A stretch of DNA of 64,000 nucleotides from Peptacetobacter sp900550335 (GCF_047528295.1 NZ_CP180001.1:434001-498000); one strand, 5' to 3'; positions 17,316 to 30,515 are shown, counted from the stretch's first letter. The notes: a model not told the origin generated them from the sequence alone. Program-made: numbers and translations.

Positions 17316-18587
17316 TTATTTTATAACATCTACACCCATGTATGGTCTTAATACTTCTGGAACTACTACTGAACCATCAGCCTGCTGATAGTTTTCAAGT
17401 ATAGCTGCTAAACATCTACCTACTGCAAGTCCTGATCCATTTAATGTATGAACGAATTCTGCTTTAGACTTTTTATCTCTTTTGAATTTTATGTTAGCAC
17501 GTCTAGCCTGGAAGTCTTCGAAGTTTGAGCAAGAAGATATTTCAACGTATCTTCCGTAGCTTGGCATCCATACTTCTAAGTCAAATTTGAATGCTGCAGT
17601 AAATCCTAAGTCACCTGTACATATTTTAACTCTTCTGTATGGTAATCCTAATAACTGAAGCATTTCTTCTGCATCCATAGTTAATTTTTCTAATTCATCA
17701 TAAGAGTTTTCTGGTAATACAAATTTAACTAATTCAACTTTGTTGAACTGATGCTGTCTTACTAGACCTCTTGTATCTCTACCTGCAGACCCTGCTTCTG
17801 ATCTGAAACATGGAGTGTATGCACAGTATTTTATTGGTAACTGATCTGCAGTTAATATTTCATTTCTGTGTATGTTTGTTACTGGTACTTCTGCTGTTGG
17901 TACTAAGAAGTATTCTAATCCTTCTAGTTTGAACATGTCTTCTTCAAATTTTGGAAGCTGTCCAGTTCCTGAGAAGCTATCTCTATTAGCCATGAAAGGT
18001 GGTAATACTTCTGTATATCCATGATCAGCTGTATGAGTGTTTAGGAAGAAGTTTATTAAAGATCTTTCTAATCTAGCTCCTAAACCTTTGTATAATGTGA
18101 ATCTTGATCCTGTTATTTTACCAGCTCTTTCGAAATCTAATATTCCTAAATCAGTTCCTATATCCCAGTGAGCTTTCTGTTCAAAGTCAAATTTTCTAGG
18201 TTCTCCCCATTTTTTAACTTCTACGTTGTCTTCATCAGTTTCTCCCTGTGGTACATCTGGATGAGGAACGTTTGGTATTCTCATTAATGTGTAGTTTAAT
18301 TTATCTTCTACTTCTTTAACCTGTACGTCTATTCCTTTTATTTTATCAGATAATTCTTTTAATCTAGCTTTATCTTCTGTAACGTCTTTTCCTTCTTTTA
18401 TTAGCTGAGGTATTTTTTTAGATTCTACATTTAATTCCTGTTTTAATACTTCAACTTCTTTTAATAAATCTCTTCTCTGGTCATCAAGTGCTACAACTCC
18501 ATCAAGGTCGAATTCTTTTTCTCCTCTTATCTGCATAGCCTGTTTGATTTCATCTAAATTTTCTCTTATTCTTTTGATATCTAGCAT
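17316..18587 (-). CDS. serS: Seryl-tRNA synthetase
   Basis: 423 aa from MLDIKRIREN at 18587; a longer frame (18626) lacks a good start context, while GGGGAGGAG sits just before 18587. Class II synthetase that charges tRNA-Ser. The N-terminal coiled-coil arm (residues about 28-100) binds the tRNA; motif 2 is FRSEAGSAGRDTRGLVRQHQ and motif 3 includes NGSGLAVGRCLAAILENYQ. The coiled coil and length are normal. Expression is probably controlled by the serine T-box just upstream. Confidence 0.97.
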   Translation of the reverse strand: MLDIKRIRENLDEIKQAMQIRGEKEFDLDGVVALDDQRRDLLKEVEVLKQELNVESKKIPQLIKEGKDVTEDKARLKELSDKIKGIDVQVKEVEDKLNYTLMRIPNVPHPDVPQGETDEDNVEVKKWGEPRKFDFEQKAHWDIGTDLGILDFERAGKITGSRFTLYKGLGARLERSLINFFLNTHTADHGYTEVLPPFMANRDSFSGTGQLPKFEEDMFKLEGLEYFLVPTAEVPVTNIHRNEILTADQLPIKYCAYTPCFRSEAGSAGRDTRGLVRQHQFNKVELVKFVLPENSYDELEKLTMDAEEMLQLLGLPYRRVKICTGDLGFTAAFKFDLEVWMPSYGRYVEISSCSNFEDFQARRANIKFKRDKKSKAEFVHTLNGSGLAVGRCLAAILENYQQADGSVVVPEVLRPYMGVDVIK

Positions 18588-18691
18588 TTTTCTGCTCCTC
18601 CCCAAATAAAAATTTCTGAAAATCATATAAAATTTTCAATTATATTGTATTGAATTTACAGATTTGGTTTTTCAGGGGCGTTTTTTTGTAT

Positions 18692-18935
18692 AAAAAAAGA
18701 TTTTCACCCCTTACAAAAGGGACGAAAATCTGTTATCCGCGTTGCCACCCTAATTGAATGCACCAAAAAGCACATTCCTCTCAAAATCCTGTAACGTAGG
18801 AATACGTCTAACTTATTTCAGATTAGAAGCTCCAGAGTAGATTCAAAAACCACTGATATGAGTTCACACCGACCACTCACTCTCTGAAAACAGAACTGTT
18901 TTTTACTTAGCTCCTTCATTGCCTTTTCACTATTA
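18692..18935 (-). promoter_or_regulatory. T-box riboswitch, serine type
   Basis: On the minus strand the invariant T-box AGGGTGGCAACGCGG is at 18737-18751. It is followed by a terminator hairpin (AGATTTTCGTCCC... with GGGGTGAAAATCT, then T7). Stem I upstream holds GAATCTACTCTGG, where TCT would be the serine specifier codon. This matches the downstream serS: uncharged tRNA-Ser would stabilise the antiterminator and allow synthesis. The 5' limit is set from the AGGAGC/GAGAG part of stem I and is approximate. Confidence 0.93.
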
Positions 18936-19093
18936 TGTATCCAATTATATTATAATAATCTCTATTTTTCAAGAGAAAATGAGAATTTTTAGTCTATTTT
19001 TATTTTCTTACAAATTTTTTGATATTATTTTTTATATTTTTATTACATCTATTTTCGCAATCAAAAAATTTTTTTAATTGGTTTTTATTACAT

Positions 19094-19900
19094 TTATTTT
19101 CCTTTTATTACTACATTAACCTGCGGAAGAACAATATGGTTTTCATCGAATTTTTTCTTTATTTCCTCCATTAGGTCGTAATAAGCATCCCAATAATCTT
19201 CTGTCTTAACCCAAGGCTTACTGACAAATTCCATCGAATTATTTCCCATAGAGTTTATACCTATTAATGGTTTAGGATCTGATAATACTCTTGAATCTTT
19301 TTCAAATATTTCTTCTACAATACCTTTTAATACTCCTATATTCGTATTGTAATCAACTGTAAATGAGAAATCTATTCTTCTTATATTCTGATTAGTATAG
19401 TTAATAATATTATTACTTGTTATCTGGAAGTTTGGAATTATTATTGTCTTATTATCCACTGTTTTTAGTATAGTACTAAATATCTGAATATCATGTACAG
19501 TACCTTCTACATTAGTATCCGATGTCTGAATATAATCACCTATTTTAAATGGTTGGAAAAATAGTATTAAAAATCCAGATGCTAGATTAGATAGTACCTC
19601 TTTAAATGCAAGCCCTATACTGAACCCTGCAGCCCCTACAACAGTTACAACAGATGTTGTCTTTATTCCTATCATCTCTAAACTGTTTAATGTAGATACA
19701 ACTATTATAGATATATACACTCCATAAACTATAAAGTTAGTGAATCCTTTTCCACTAGTGTATTTTTTTAATACCTTAGAAACTGTTCTTCTACATATTT
19801 TTGCAATAATTAATCCTATAAGGAAGAATATTATAGCATATATAAGCGAAGGTATTTTTTCTATACCAGTGTCTAAAAATGCCTGTAACGTGTTTGTCAT
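19094..19900 (-). CDS. MscS-type mechanosensitive channel
   Basis: 268 aa small-conductance mechanosensitive channel. Three N-terminal transmembrane segments are visible (residues about 18-37, 56-75 and 82-115). The pore helix TM3 region reads VGAAGFSIGLAFKEVLSNLASGFLILFFQPFKIGDYI, close to the MscS family pattern, and a beta domain with EGTVHDIQIFSTIL follows. Such channels release solutes on hypo-osmotic shock. The gene is alone between serS and the rrn operon. Confidence 0.93.
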   Translation of the reverse strand: MTNTLQAFLDTGIEKIPSLIYAIIFFLIGLIIAKICRRTVSKVLKKYTSGKGFTNFIVYGVYISIIVVSTLNSLEMIGIKTTSVVTVVGAAGFSIGLAFKEVLSNLASGFLILFFQPFKIGDYIQTSDTNVEGTVHDIQIFSTILKTVDNKTIIIPNFQITSNNIINYTNQNIRRIDFSFTVDYNTNIGVLKGIVEEIFEKDSRVLSDPKPLIGINSMGNNSMEFVSKPWVKTEDYWDAYYDLMEEIKKKFDENHIVLPQVNVVIKGK

Positions 19901-19962
19901 CGTCTAATTTTCTCCTCTAATTTTTAAATTTTCTATCTATTCTTTACATAAAAAAAAGATTA

Positions 19963-20079
<117 letters not shown>

Positions 20080-20148
20080 AATCTTTATTTTCAGAGATTG
20101 TACTCTGAAAACTACATACATATTAATCAAATTACCAAATATTTACTT

Positions 20149-23048
<2,900 letters not shown>

Positions 23049-23151
23049 AGTTACATTTGACATTTTTTAATAAGGTTGTCGTCCTTATTTATCACATTAA
23101 GGAAATAAATGATGTCATATCATAATATATATGTAGTTTTCAAAGTACAAA

Positions 23152-23227
23152 TGGTGGAGATGAGGAGATTCGAACTCCTGACCCCTTGCTTGCAAGGCAA
23201 GTGCTCTCCCAACTGAGCTACACCCCC
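23152..23227 (-). tRNA. tRNA-Ala (TGC)
   Basis: 76 nt with encoded CCA. The acceptor begins GGGGGTG, the anticodon loop is CTTGCAA (anticodon TGC) and the T-loop is TTCGAAT. It lies in the 16S-23S spacer. No tRNA-Ile accompanies it, unlike many rrn operons. Confidence 0.96.
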
Positions 23228-23276
23228 ATATTAAGTTTGTATAAACTTTCAAAACTGAACAGCAGATAATTCTCCC

Positions 23277-24782
<1,506 letters not shown>

Positions 24783-24978
24783 AAATTTTCGAAGAAAATT
24801 TATGTCGCCGATGATATTTCTCATTTTCATTCGAAATATCCATCGCTCAAATAAAATTTCTACAATGTTGAATCCGCTCAGATGTTATCTCAAAATATCT
24901 GGCATGGTTTGTATGGCGTTCGAATTATTTATTCGAACTAAATATATCTGCTGTTCAGTTTTCAAAGTTCATTTAAAG

Positions 24979-25055
24979 TGGTGGACCATCAGGGACTCGA
25001 ACCCCAGACCTACCGGTTATGAGCCGGGCGCTCTAACCAACTGAGCTAATGGTCC
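24979..25055 (-). tRNA. tRNA-Met (CAT)
   Basis: 77 nt with encoded CCA. The acceptor GGACCAT pairs with ATGGTCC; the anticodon loop CTCATAA gives anticodon CAT. The acceptor is fully paired and the usual initiator features are not evident, so it is probably elongator Met; a lysidine-modified Ile tRNA cannot be excluded from the anticodon alone. It sits between 5S/tRNA-Leu and the 16S leader. Confidence 0.93.
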
Positions 25056-25070
25056 ACTATATATTAAATA

Positions 25071-25162
25071 TGGTGCCGAAGACCGGAATCGAACCGGTAC
25101 GGGAGGATAAGTCCCGCAGGATTTTAAGTCCTGTGCGTCTGCCAGTTCCGCCACTTCGGCAC
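25071..25162 (-). tRNA. tRNA-Leu (TAA)
   Basis: 92 nt with the long variable arm typical of Leu. The acceptor is GTGCCGA/TCGGCAC with encoded CCA; the anticodon loop CTTAAAA gives TAA. It starts 5 bases after the 5S gene and ends 15 bases before tRNA-Met. Confidence 0.96.
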
Positions 25163-25167
25163 ATATA

Positions 25168-25284
<117 letters not shown>

Positions 25285-25326
25285 ATTCTTTATTTATTTT
25301 TGCGACTTATCGCCGTCGCAAGTATT

Positions 25327-25355
25327 ATATTATCATCTTCTTTATTAATCGTCAA
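25327..25355 (-). promoter_or_regulatory. rrn promoter of the second operon
   Basis: On the minus strand TTGACG (25350-25355), a 17-base spacer and TAATAT (25327-25332). The -10 flank (GATGATAATATAATACTTG) is the same as in the promoter at 774-802. It is about 43 bases upstream of the 5S gene, so the 5S-tRNA-16S-23S-5S set is a single transcript. Confidence 0.85.
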
Positions 25356-25439
25356 TACTTTTTTAAAAGTTTTTTTAAAAATTTTTAAAGTTAATTTTTA
25401 CAATTATTTGAAGTGATGAAATATATTCTATAATATAAG

Positions 25440-25476
25440 AAGGCCAATGTAAAGTATTAATTTCACATTGACCTAT
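25440..25476 (-). terminator. Terminator of the AhpD-like gene
   Basis: On the minus strand AGGTCAATGTGAAA pairs with TTTACATTGGCCT (one G-U), followed by a short T-rich tail. Confidence 0.6.
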
Positions 25477-25510
25477 ATTTTATATTAATTACATATTAAC
25501 TAGTTTTAAT

Positions 25511-25861
25511 TTATTTGTAATCTTTTTCAAATTCATTAACAGCATCCATTAATGTAGTTGCTACATATGCTGAAGCAGGTCCTCCACCAAATGCTATAGC
25601 TACACCAGCTGCTTCTAATATTTCTTCTTTTGTACAACCAGCTTTAAATGCATTATTTACATGTCCTACTATACAGTATTCACATCTACTGAAAGCTGCT
25701 ATACCTACTGCTATAAGTTCTTTAGTTTTTAAATCTACAGCTCCATCTGATAAAACTGCTCCTGCAAACTGCCCAAATCCCTGTGCTATTTCTGGTTTAT
25801 TAGCTGCAAAATCTGCCATACCTTTTGATGTTGCTTCTGCCATTGCTCTTACATCTTTCAT
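25511..25861 (-). CDS. Carboxymuconolactone decarboxylase/AhpD-like protein
   Basis: 116 aa protein of the alkylhydroperoxidase AhpD-like core. The redox motif CEYCIVGH (CxxCxxxH) lies near residues 61-68, and the C-terminal GGGPASAYVATTLMDAV helix is typical. Such proteins act as peroxidase or thiol-redox partners; the substrate is unknown. A GGGGG site precedes the ATG. It lies downstream of the sigB operon but behind a terminator, so it has its own promoter. Confidence 0.9.
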   Translation of the reverse strand: MKDVRAMAEATSKGMADFAANKPEIAQGFGQFAGAVLSDGAVDLKTKELIAVGIAAFSRCEYCIVGHVNNAFKAGCTKEEILEAAGVAIAFGGGPASAYVATTLMDAVNEFEKDYK

Positions 25862-26024
25862 AGTTAGAACCCCCTAAAAAATTATAATCTCTAACTATGA
25901 AATTACCACTTGAAAACCTTATCTTCAATACTTTAGCATAAGTATAGTTTAAAATTATAACCATCGATTTATATATAGATAAAAACTTATATTTTTTACC
26001 TATTATTACTTTAAAATTAAAAAT

Positions 26025-26060
26025 AAAATAAAAAGTGCTATCCATTAACTGAATAGCACT
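26025..26060 (-). terminator. Terminator of the sigB operon
   Basis: On the minus strand AGTGCTATTC...GGATAGCACT forms a stem followed by TTTTTATTTTATTTT, beginning ten bases after the sigB stop. Confidence 0.85.
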
Positions 26061-26069
26061 CAAAAGCTC

Positions 26070-26837
26070 TTATATTTTTTCATATTCTTTTTTTAACTTT
26101 TCTACTACCTTTTTTTCTAATCTCGATACTGTCATCTGCGAAATATTAAGTTCTGTTGCTATAACAGACTGAGTTTTATTATGGAAGAATCTATCTTCTA
26201 AAATTTTAACTTCTAGCTCATTTAAAGTCTGCATAAATCTATCAAGAAAATCCTTTTGTTCTATGCTGCCAAAGTTCTTTTCCTCAACTCCTACTCTATC
26301 TGAAAGAGTAAGATCGTCCTCAGAATCATCTCCACCCGAAGCATCAAGTGATACAGGCTGATAACTATATGAAGCTTCCATAGCTTCAAGAACATCTTCT
26401 TCTCTACATCCTATATATTCAGCTATATCCTTAACTGATGGATGTCTTTTTTTCTCTTGCTCAATTGCTATTTTAGCATTACTTATTTTTTTGCTAAGTT
26501 CTTGAATTCTTCTAGGAACTCTCATCGTCCATACTTTATCTCTAAAATACTTTTTAATCTCTCCTATTATAGTAGGAGTAGCAAAACTAGAAAATTCAAA
26601 CCCTTTACTAATATCATATCTATCAATTGCATAAATAAGAGCAAGTGAAGCTACTTGGTATATATCTTCATAATCTACACCCTTATTTATATATTTTTTA
26701 GCAAGTATTCTAGCTAGATAAAGATGTCTTTCTATTAGAATATTTCTTATATCAATATCCTTGTTATCGCTGTACAGTCTGAAAAGCTCTTTTGTATCCA
26801 TGTCCAGGTAGTTTGCAGCTCCTGCTACACTTTTCAT
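26070..26837 (-). CDS. sigB: General-stress sigma factor SigB
   Basis: 255 aa sigma-70 family factor of the SigB/F/G class. Region 2 has DIYQVASLALIYAIDRYD and FSSFATPTIIGEIKKYFRD, then the SigB-like VWTMRVPRRIQELSKKI. Region 4 ends SQMTVSRLEKKVVEKLKK. SpoIIAC (SigF) is a related alternative, but the closeness to SigB, the neighbouring YtxH protein and the position beyond gyrA favour SigB, as in C. difficile. It overlaps rsbW by one base (TAATG), so synthesis with its anti-sigma is coupled. Confidence 0.9.
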   Translation of the reverse strand: MKSVAGAANYLDMDTKELFRLYSDNKDIDIRNILIERHLYLARILAKKYINKGVDYEDIYQVASLALIYAIDRYDISKGFEFSSFATPTIIGEIKKYFRDKVWTMRVPRRIQELSKKISNAKIAIEQEKKRHPSVKDIAEYIGCREEDVLEAMEASYSYQPVSLDASGGDDSEDDLTLSDRVGVEEKNFGSIEQKDFLDRFMQTLNELEVKILEDRFFHNKTQSVIATELNISQMTVSRLEKKVVEKLKKEYEKI

Positions 26838-27244
26838 TAAATATCAGCTCCTAAATATTTAGTCATTCTAATAACTGTACCTTCATTTTCTATTGATTCT
26901 ATACTTACTTCGTCCATTAATGTCTTTATTATAAACAGACCTAAACCACTTTCCTTAGGCATATCTAAATCAGGCTCCTTTATAGCCTCAACATCACAAC
27001 CTCTTCCGTTGTCTTTTATCTCTATACAAATTCCAGATTCAAACATTTTAAATGTTATAAAAAATTTATCATCATCACTATGCTTTATAGCATTAGTACA
27101 TGCTTCAGAAACAGCAACTTTCATATCTTCTATATCATCTATTGAAAAACCAATTTTATTAGCTATTCCTGAAGTAGTAAGTCTTATAATACTCACATAT
27201 TCTGGATTTGAACTTATCTCCATTTTTATAGTTTCATAAGTCAA
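26837..27244 (-). CDS. rsbW: Anti-sigma factor / serine kinase RsbW
   Basis: 135 aa GHKL-type ATPase from a TTG start at 27244, preceded by GGAGGGAT. The N-box is EACTNAIKH (residues about 48-56), G1 is IKDNGRGCD and G2 is GLGLFIIKTLMDEV. It would bind and hold SigB and phosphorylate the anti-anti-sigma RsbV. Short gaps tie it to rsbV (3 bases) and sigB (1-base overlap). Confidence 0.92.
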   Translation of the reverse strand: MTYETIKMEISSNPEYVSIIRLTTSGIANKIGFSIDDIEDMKVAVSEACTNAIKHSDDDKFFITFKMFESGICIEIKDNGRGCDVEAIKEPDLDMPKESGLGLFIIKTLMDEVSIESIENEGTVIRMTKYLGADI

Positions 27245-27247
27245 TTT

Positions 27248-27565
27248 TTATCCCTCCACATTAAAAATTTTATCAAGTCCCGTAATTTCTAATATCTTTC
27301 TTACGTTACTTTTAGGATTACTAAGGTATATACCCTTACCATTGACTTTCAATCTTTTTAGCACGCCTACCATTACTCCTAATCCAGTTGAATCTATATA
27401 CTCAAGTCTATCTAAGTCTATCTTTATATCCTGAGAATTTTCGTCAACAAGATCATTAAGAGATTTTTTAAATACTTCTGCACTAGAAACATCAAGTTCT
27501 CCAATAAGAGCAACATTCCACATATTCTCTTCTAAATTAAAAGCTGACTCTATTTTTATCGACAT
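27248..27565 (-). CDS. rsbV: Anti-anti-sigma factor RsbV
   Basis: 105 aa STAS-domain protein. The phosphorylation motif is DSTGLGVMVGVLK with the target serine near residue 57. In the partner-switch model, unphosphorylated RsbV captures RsbW and releases SigB. No phosphatase gene (RsbU, RsbP or RsbZ type) lies nearby, so the activating PP2C must be elsewhere. It is the first regulator of the trio, behind two membrane/envelope stress genes. Confidence 0.93.
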   Translation of the reverse strand: MSIKIESAFNLEENMWNVALIGELDVSSAEVFKKSLNDLVDENSQDIKIDLDRLEYIDSTGLGVMVGVLKRLKVNGKGIYLSNPKSNVRKILEITGLDKIFNVEG

Positions 27566-27612
27566 ATCACACCTCCAAATTTAAACTATATCCCTAAAAA
27601 TACTTCCTTTTT

Positions 27613-27921
27613 CTATTTATCTTTTTTCTTCTTATTTTTTCTTTTTTTCTTTACAAAACTAAATATATTTATGTAACTTCCTATACTAGTAACAGTTTCA
27701 ACTATACTATCTACATTTTCTGTTATAGATGCTGCACTCTTTACAATAGTATTTAAATCTTTTTCATTTTCATCTACTATCTTTGTAACCCTACTCACAA
27801 GTCCGTTTGCATTATCTATTGTTTTAGATGCACTGTTTAAAGTTTTTGCTAAATAAACAGCAATTATTATTGCAGAAACACCTAATAAAACTCCACATAC
27901 CTGCCATCCAATTGCGCTCAT
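27613..27921 (-). CDS. DUF948 (YtxG-like) membrane protein
   Basis: 102 aa with one N-terminal transmembrane segment (residues about 4-26), a heptad-like helix (SASKTIDNANGLVSRVTKIVDENEKDLNTIV) and a very basic tail KKKRKNKKKKDK. This is the DUF948 pattern; B. subtilis YtxG is a SigB-dependent stress protein of this family. It ends 47 bases before rsbV and starts 3 bases after the YtxH-like gene, so the four or five genes look like one stress operon. Confidence 0.85.
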   Translation of the reverse strand: MSAIGWQVCGVLLGVSAIIIAVYLAKTLNSASKTIDNANGLVSRVTKIVDENEKDLNTIVKSAASITENVDSIVETVTSIGSYINIFSFVKKKRKNKKKKDK

Positions 27922-27924
27922 ATT

Positions 27925-28269
27925 TTAAAGCTCCTCTTCTTCTTTGTCTGGGTCTAGGATAATATCTTCATCAATATCATCTTCCACTTCTTTAAATGTT
28001 CTGCTTATCACTATATTTTCATCATCCAAATCAACATCTTCGTATCCATCTTCATCTACTTCAAATAAAGTTTCTGAAAAAGTATCTAATTTATTTTTCA
28101 TAGACTCAAAAGTACTTTTAAATGTTTCTTCTGGATTTTCTTTTATATCGTCAAATTTTTCTTTAGCGTCCCTTCTAAGTTCAGATCCTTTTTTAGGTGC
28201 TAAAAATAGTCCTGCTACAAAACCTACTATTGCACCAAATATCATCAATCCACCTTTTTTGCCGCTCAT
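27925..28269 (-). CDS. YtxH-like general stress protein
   Basis: 114 aa. A hydrophobic N-terminus (GGLMIFGAIVGFVAGLFLAPKKGSELRRDA, split here only by its own pattern) matches the YtxH domain: a membrane segment followed by APKKGSELR. The C-terminal half is strongly acidic (DEDGYEDVDLDDEN and DEDIILDPDKEEEEL). YtxH in Bacillus is part of the SigB regulon. A GAGAGGAGC site and a TATAAT-like -10 lie upstream; whether SigB also reads this promoter is not visible. Confidence 0.85.
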   Translation of the reverse strand: MSGKKGGLMIFGAIVGFVAGLFLAPKKGSELRRDAKEKFDDIKENPEETFKSTFESMKNKLDTFSETLFEVDEDGYEDVDLDDENIVISRTFKEVEDDIDEDIILDPDKEEEEL

Positions 28270-28423
28270 TGAAAATCAGCTCCTCTCTTTTTTCGTATAC
28301 GATTATTATAACATATAAAACTATAACTTAATTATAAAAACTATTGCTACTCCTAACAAAAAATAATTATATTTTATTCATTCAAAAGTGATTTTATATT
28401 CCAAAATAATTCGATGCTTTTTA

Positions 28424-28475
28424 ATAAAAAAATACTGCCACAGAACACCTTTAAAAGGTGTTCTTGTGACAGTAC
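28424..28475 (-). terminator. Strong terminator of the zinc-ribbon gene
   Basis: A near-perfect stem of about 20 pairs (TACTGTCACAAGAACACC with its complement) closed by TTTTAA is followed on the minus strand by TATTTTTTTATT. The remaining gap to 28270 is AT-rich without features except the YtxH promoter. Confidence 0.88.
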
Positions 28476-28487
28476 CTTTACTGACAC

Positions 28488-28715
28488 CTAACGGTCGTCA
28501 GTTTTTTTGTATTCAAATTTAGCTCCACAATTAGGACAAATTAATTCTGGCATATTTTTTTCATTTAGCGAAGCTATCGCTCCTGATGAAAAGAATGCAT
28601 CTTGTCTTAATTCTTCTACTATAAATTCTGGTACTCCTTTTTCAAATCCACAAGACTTACATTCATAATTATATAACTTTTGTCCTTTACTCATTTCTTC
28701 TAATTCTTTTAACAT
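28488..28715 (-). CDS. Small zinc-ribbon protein of unknown function
   Basis: 75 aa with two CxxC pairs, YECKSCGFE near residue 18 and LICPNCGAKFEY near 60, a typical zinc-ribbon pair split by 40 residues. FIVEELRQDAFFSSGAIASLNEKN lies between. I recognise no named family. An AGGAG site precedes the ATG and a strong terminator follows. A nucleic-acid or protein-binding role is only an inference from the zinc ribbon. Confidence 0.75.
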   Translation of the reverse strand: MLKELEEMSKGQKLYNYECKSCGFEKGVPEFIVEELRQDAFFSSGAIASLNEKNMPELICPNCGAKFEYKKTDDR

Positions 28716-28769
28716 ACTATTTCTCCTAATAATTTTAATTACACTAATTATACACTATTATTTATATTT

Positions 28770-30115
28770 GAGTATAGCAAAGCTAGCCTATTTATTAATA
28801 GACTTTTAAAATAATTCTATTTGTGTTGTTGTATTCAAAGAAATTTCTTTTTCTATAATTTCTTCGTAGATTATTCTTTTATAATTTGATTTATCTAGTG
28901 CATTATATATTAATCCATATTTATAATGCCATATTTCCCATAGAATCATGTCTTTTCCACAATTTTTACAAATATAAGGATTTACTCCAAATGATTCTAT
29001 CAATCTATCTTTAAAATTTTTCTTTACTGTATTCTTCTTTTTTATCAGCTTAGATATATTTCTGTGTCTCATAAAGTTATATAACTTCAATATTTCTATG
29101 CTTAATTTATTTTTTATTCTTGAATATAGACCGTATCTTCTTGCAACTCTAAAACCCTTCGGGTGAATATGTTGGGTTATTTTACCTATAAATTCTAATA
29201 CATTTACAGTTATTTCTCTTTTTTCCTTAGGTTTTTTGTTTTCATACCAGTAAGTTACATTTTTTCCATCGTAATTAATTATTCTATATTCAGCGATAGC
29301 TGGTCTAGCCAAATATCTACCTATATATTGAGTTGCCTGTTTTATATTAGTTAAACGTCTTTCTGCATTTACATAGAATTCTTTCTTATATAGCTTATTT
29401 ATCAAATTTTTAGTTTTTCTATCGCTAAAATTGTTTTTTATTATATCTAGTACCAACTTTCGCCATACCTTTTTCATATATGTATATGGTATGAAATCTA
29501 ATTTTTTGAACCACTTATTATTTCTATCTATTCCACCTTCGGTGTATAAGGCGTGTATATGAGGATTCCATTTTAAATCTCCACCAAAGGTGTGTACTAC
29601 AGCAATTACCCCTAATTCATAATTTCCCTTTGTTTTATTTTTATGAAAACTATCTAATACCTCATATGTAGCATCTTGTAAATCTTTTAAAAGCTCTCGC
29701 TTTCTGTAGAAATAAACTCTCAACTCCTCCGGAATTGTGAAAACTGCATGTCTATGAGAAACATCAAGCATATTTTCTACCTGTTTTTCTGCCCATTCCA
29801 TAGAATATTTTCTTCCACACTTTGTACAAAACTTACTTTTACAAGTGAACCCTTGGATATACTCTTCTCCACAGTCTATACATTTGTGTTTTATATATCC
29901 GTTCTCTATATTTCCACAATTTAAAGCCTTTATTACAGTATTTTCTATCTGATCTCTCATTTCTCTTCTAACTTTATTCCAATATTTTAGTTTGAATTCT
30001 TCAAAGTGATTTTTTAATATTTTCTTAATGATTTTTTCATCTTTTTGTTTCTTCAATACATTCATATTACTATTGTACATAAGTTTTCCACAATTTTAAA
30101 TTATTATAATTTCCT
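28770..30115 (-). mobile_element. IS91-family insertion sequence (ends estimated)
   Basis: A single-ORF element between the zinc-ribbon gene and DUF3343. IS91-type elements have no terminal inverted repeats, and I could not identify oriIS and terIS. A small hairpin (CTATT/AATAG near 28778-28793) could be part of the 3' end. The limits are approximate and should be set by comparison with an empty site. Confidence 0.5.
28806..30080 (-). CDS. IS91-family transposase (HUH/Y2 type with zinc ribbon)
   Basis: 424 aa. The N-terminal zinc-ribbon has CIDCGEEY and CTKCGRKYSMEWAEKQ (Y2-transposase zinc-binding domain). The HUH motif is NPHIHAL near residue 172, and the tyrosine segment QYIGRYLARP is near 250. 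These are the marks of the IS91/IS801 rolling-circle family, which lacks inverted-repeat ends. The ORF is intact. A late zinc-ribbon-like CKNCGKDMILWEIW ends the protein. Its Lys and Ile content matches its AT-rich surroundings. Confidence 0.88.
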   Translation of the reverse strand: MYNSNMNVLKKQKDEKIIKKILKNHFEEFKLKYWNKVRREMRDQIENTVIKALNCGNIENGYIKHKCIDCGEEYIQGFTCKSKFCTKCGRKYSMEWAEKQVENMLDVSHRHAVFTIPEELRVYFYRKRELLKDLQDATYEVLDSFHKNKTKGNYELGVIAVVHTFGGDLKWNPHIHALYTEGGIDRNNKWFKKLDFIPYTYMKKVWRKLVLDIIKNNFSDRKTKNLINKLYKKEFYVNAERRLTNIKQATQYIGRYLARPAIAEYRIINYDGKNVTYWYENKKPKEKREITVNVLEFIGKITQHIHPKGFRVARRYGLYSRIKNKLSIEILKLYNFMRHRNISKLIKKKNTVKKNFKDRLIESFGVNPYICKNCGKDMILWEIWHYKYGLIYNALDKSNYKRIIYEEIIEKEISLNTTTQIELF

Positions 30116-30122
30116 TAGGAAT

Positions 30123-30157
30123 AAAAAAGGAGACTCCCTTCTAAAGGAATCTCCTTA
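30123..30157 (-). terminator. Terminator after the DUF3343 gene
   Basis: On the minus strand AAGGAGATTCC pairs with GGGAGTCTCCTT (one bulge), followed by TTTTTTATT. Confidence 0.85.
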
Positions 30158-30187
30158 TATAACTCTATAAAATTTTTTAAATTTACT

Positions 30188-30442
30188 TTAGCAATATCTA
30201 TCTCTAGATGCGTTAAAGTCTTTTTCAATCCAGTCAATTTCCAAAATCTCTATTTTCTTTTCTTCTGCAATTTTTCTTATGCTCTCAATATCTTTCTCTT
30301 CAATCATAAGAGAAATTCCGCAACATTTACTAAGCTTTCTAGGTGTTGGAGCTATGACCGCTTTTATCTTTGCATTATTTAGTTCTTTTTTTAATCTCAT
30401 ACCATTTTCATGGTTGTTAAAAAGCACATAATACTGTTTCAT
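30188..30442 (-). CDS. DUF3343 protein
   Basis: 84 aa DUF3343 protein: a small alpha/beta sheet with MKQYYVLFNNHENGMRLKKEL, the hallmark APTPRKLSKCCGISLMI (two adjacent Cys then Gly) and a basic end. The family commonly neighbours YedF/selenium or 2-hydroxyacyl-CoA dehydratase-like genes; here it is 73 bases downstream of the double-cubane protein. A homolog lies at 56978-57241. Its biochemical role is unknown. Confidence 0.85.
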   Translation of the reverse strand: MKQYYVLFNNHENGMRLKKELNNAKIKAVIAPTPRKLSKCCGISLMIEEKDIESIRKIAEEKKIEILEIDWIEKDFNASRDRYC

Positions 30443-30515
30443 TTACATCATTTCCTTTGCTTTAAAGAACAATCTGTTCTCTATGATAATATACTATTAT
30501 TCTAACAATAATATA

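Noticed and set aside
25800..26063. 87-codon minus-strand ORF upstream of the AhpD-like gene
   Set aside because: It overlaps the real start of the AhpD-like gene in another frame and covers the sigB terminator.
28716..30190. Terminal inverted repeats of the transposon
   Set aside because: IS91-type elements lack them, and no convincing ends or target duplication were visible.
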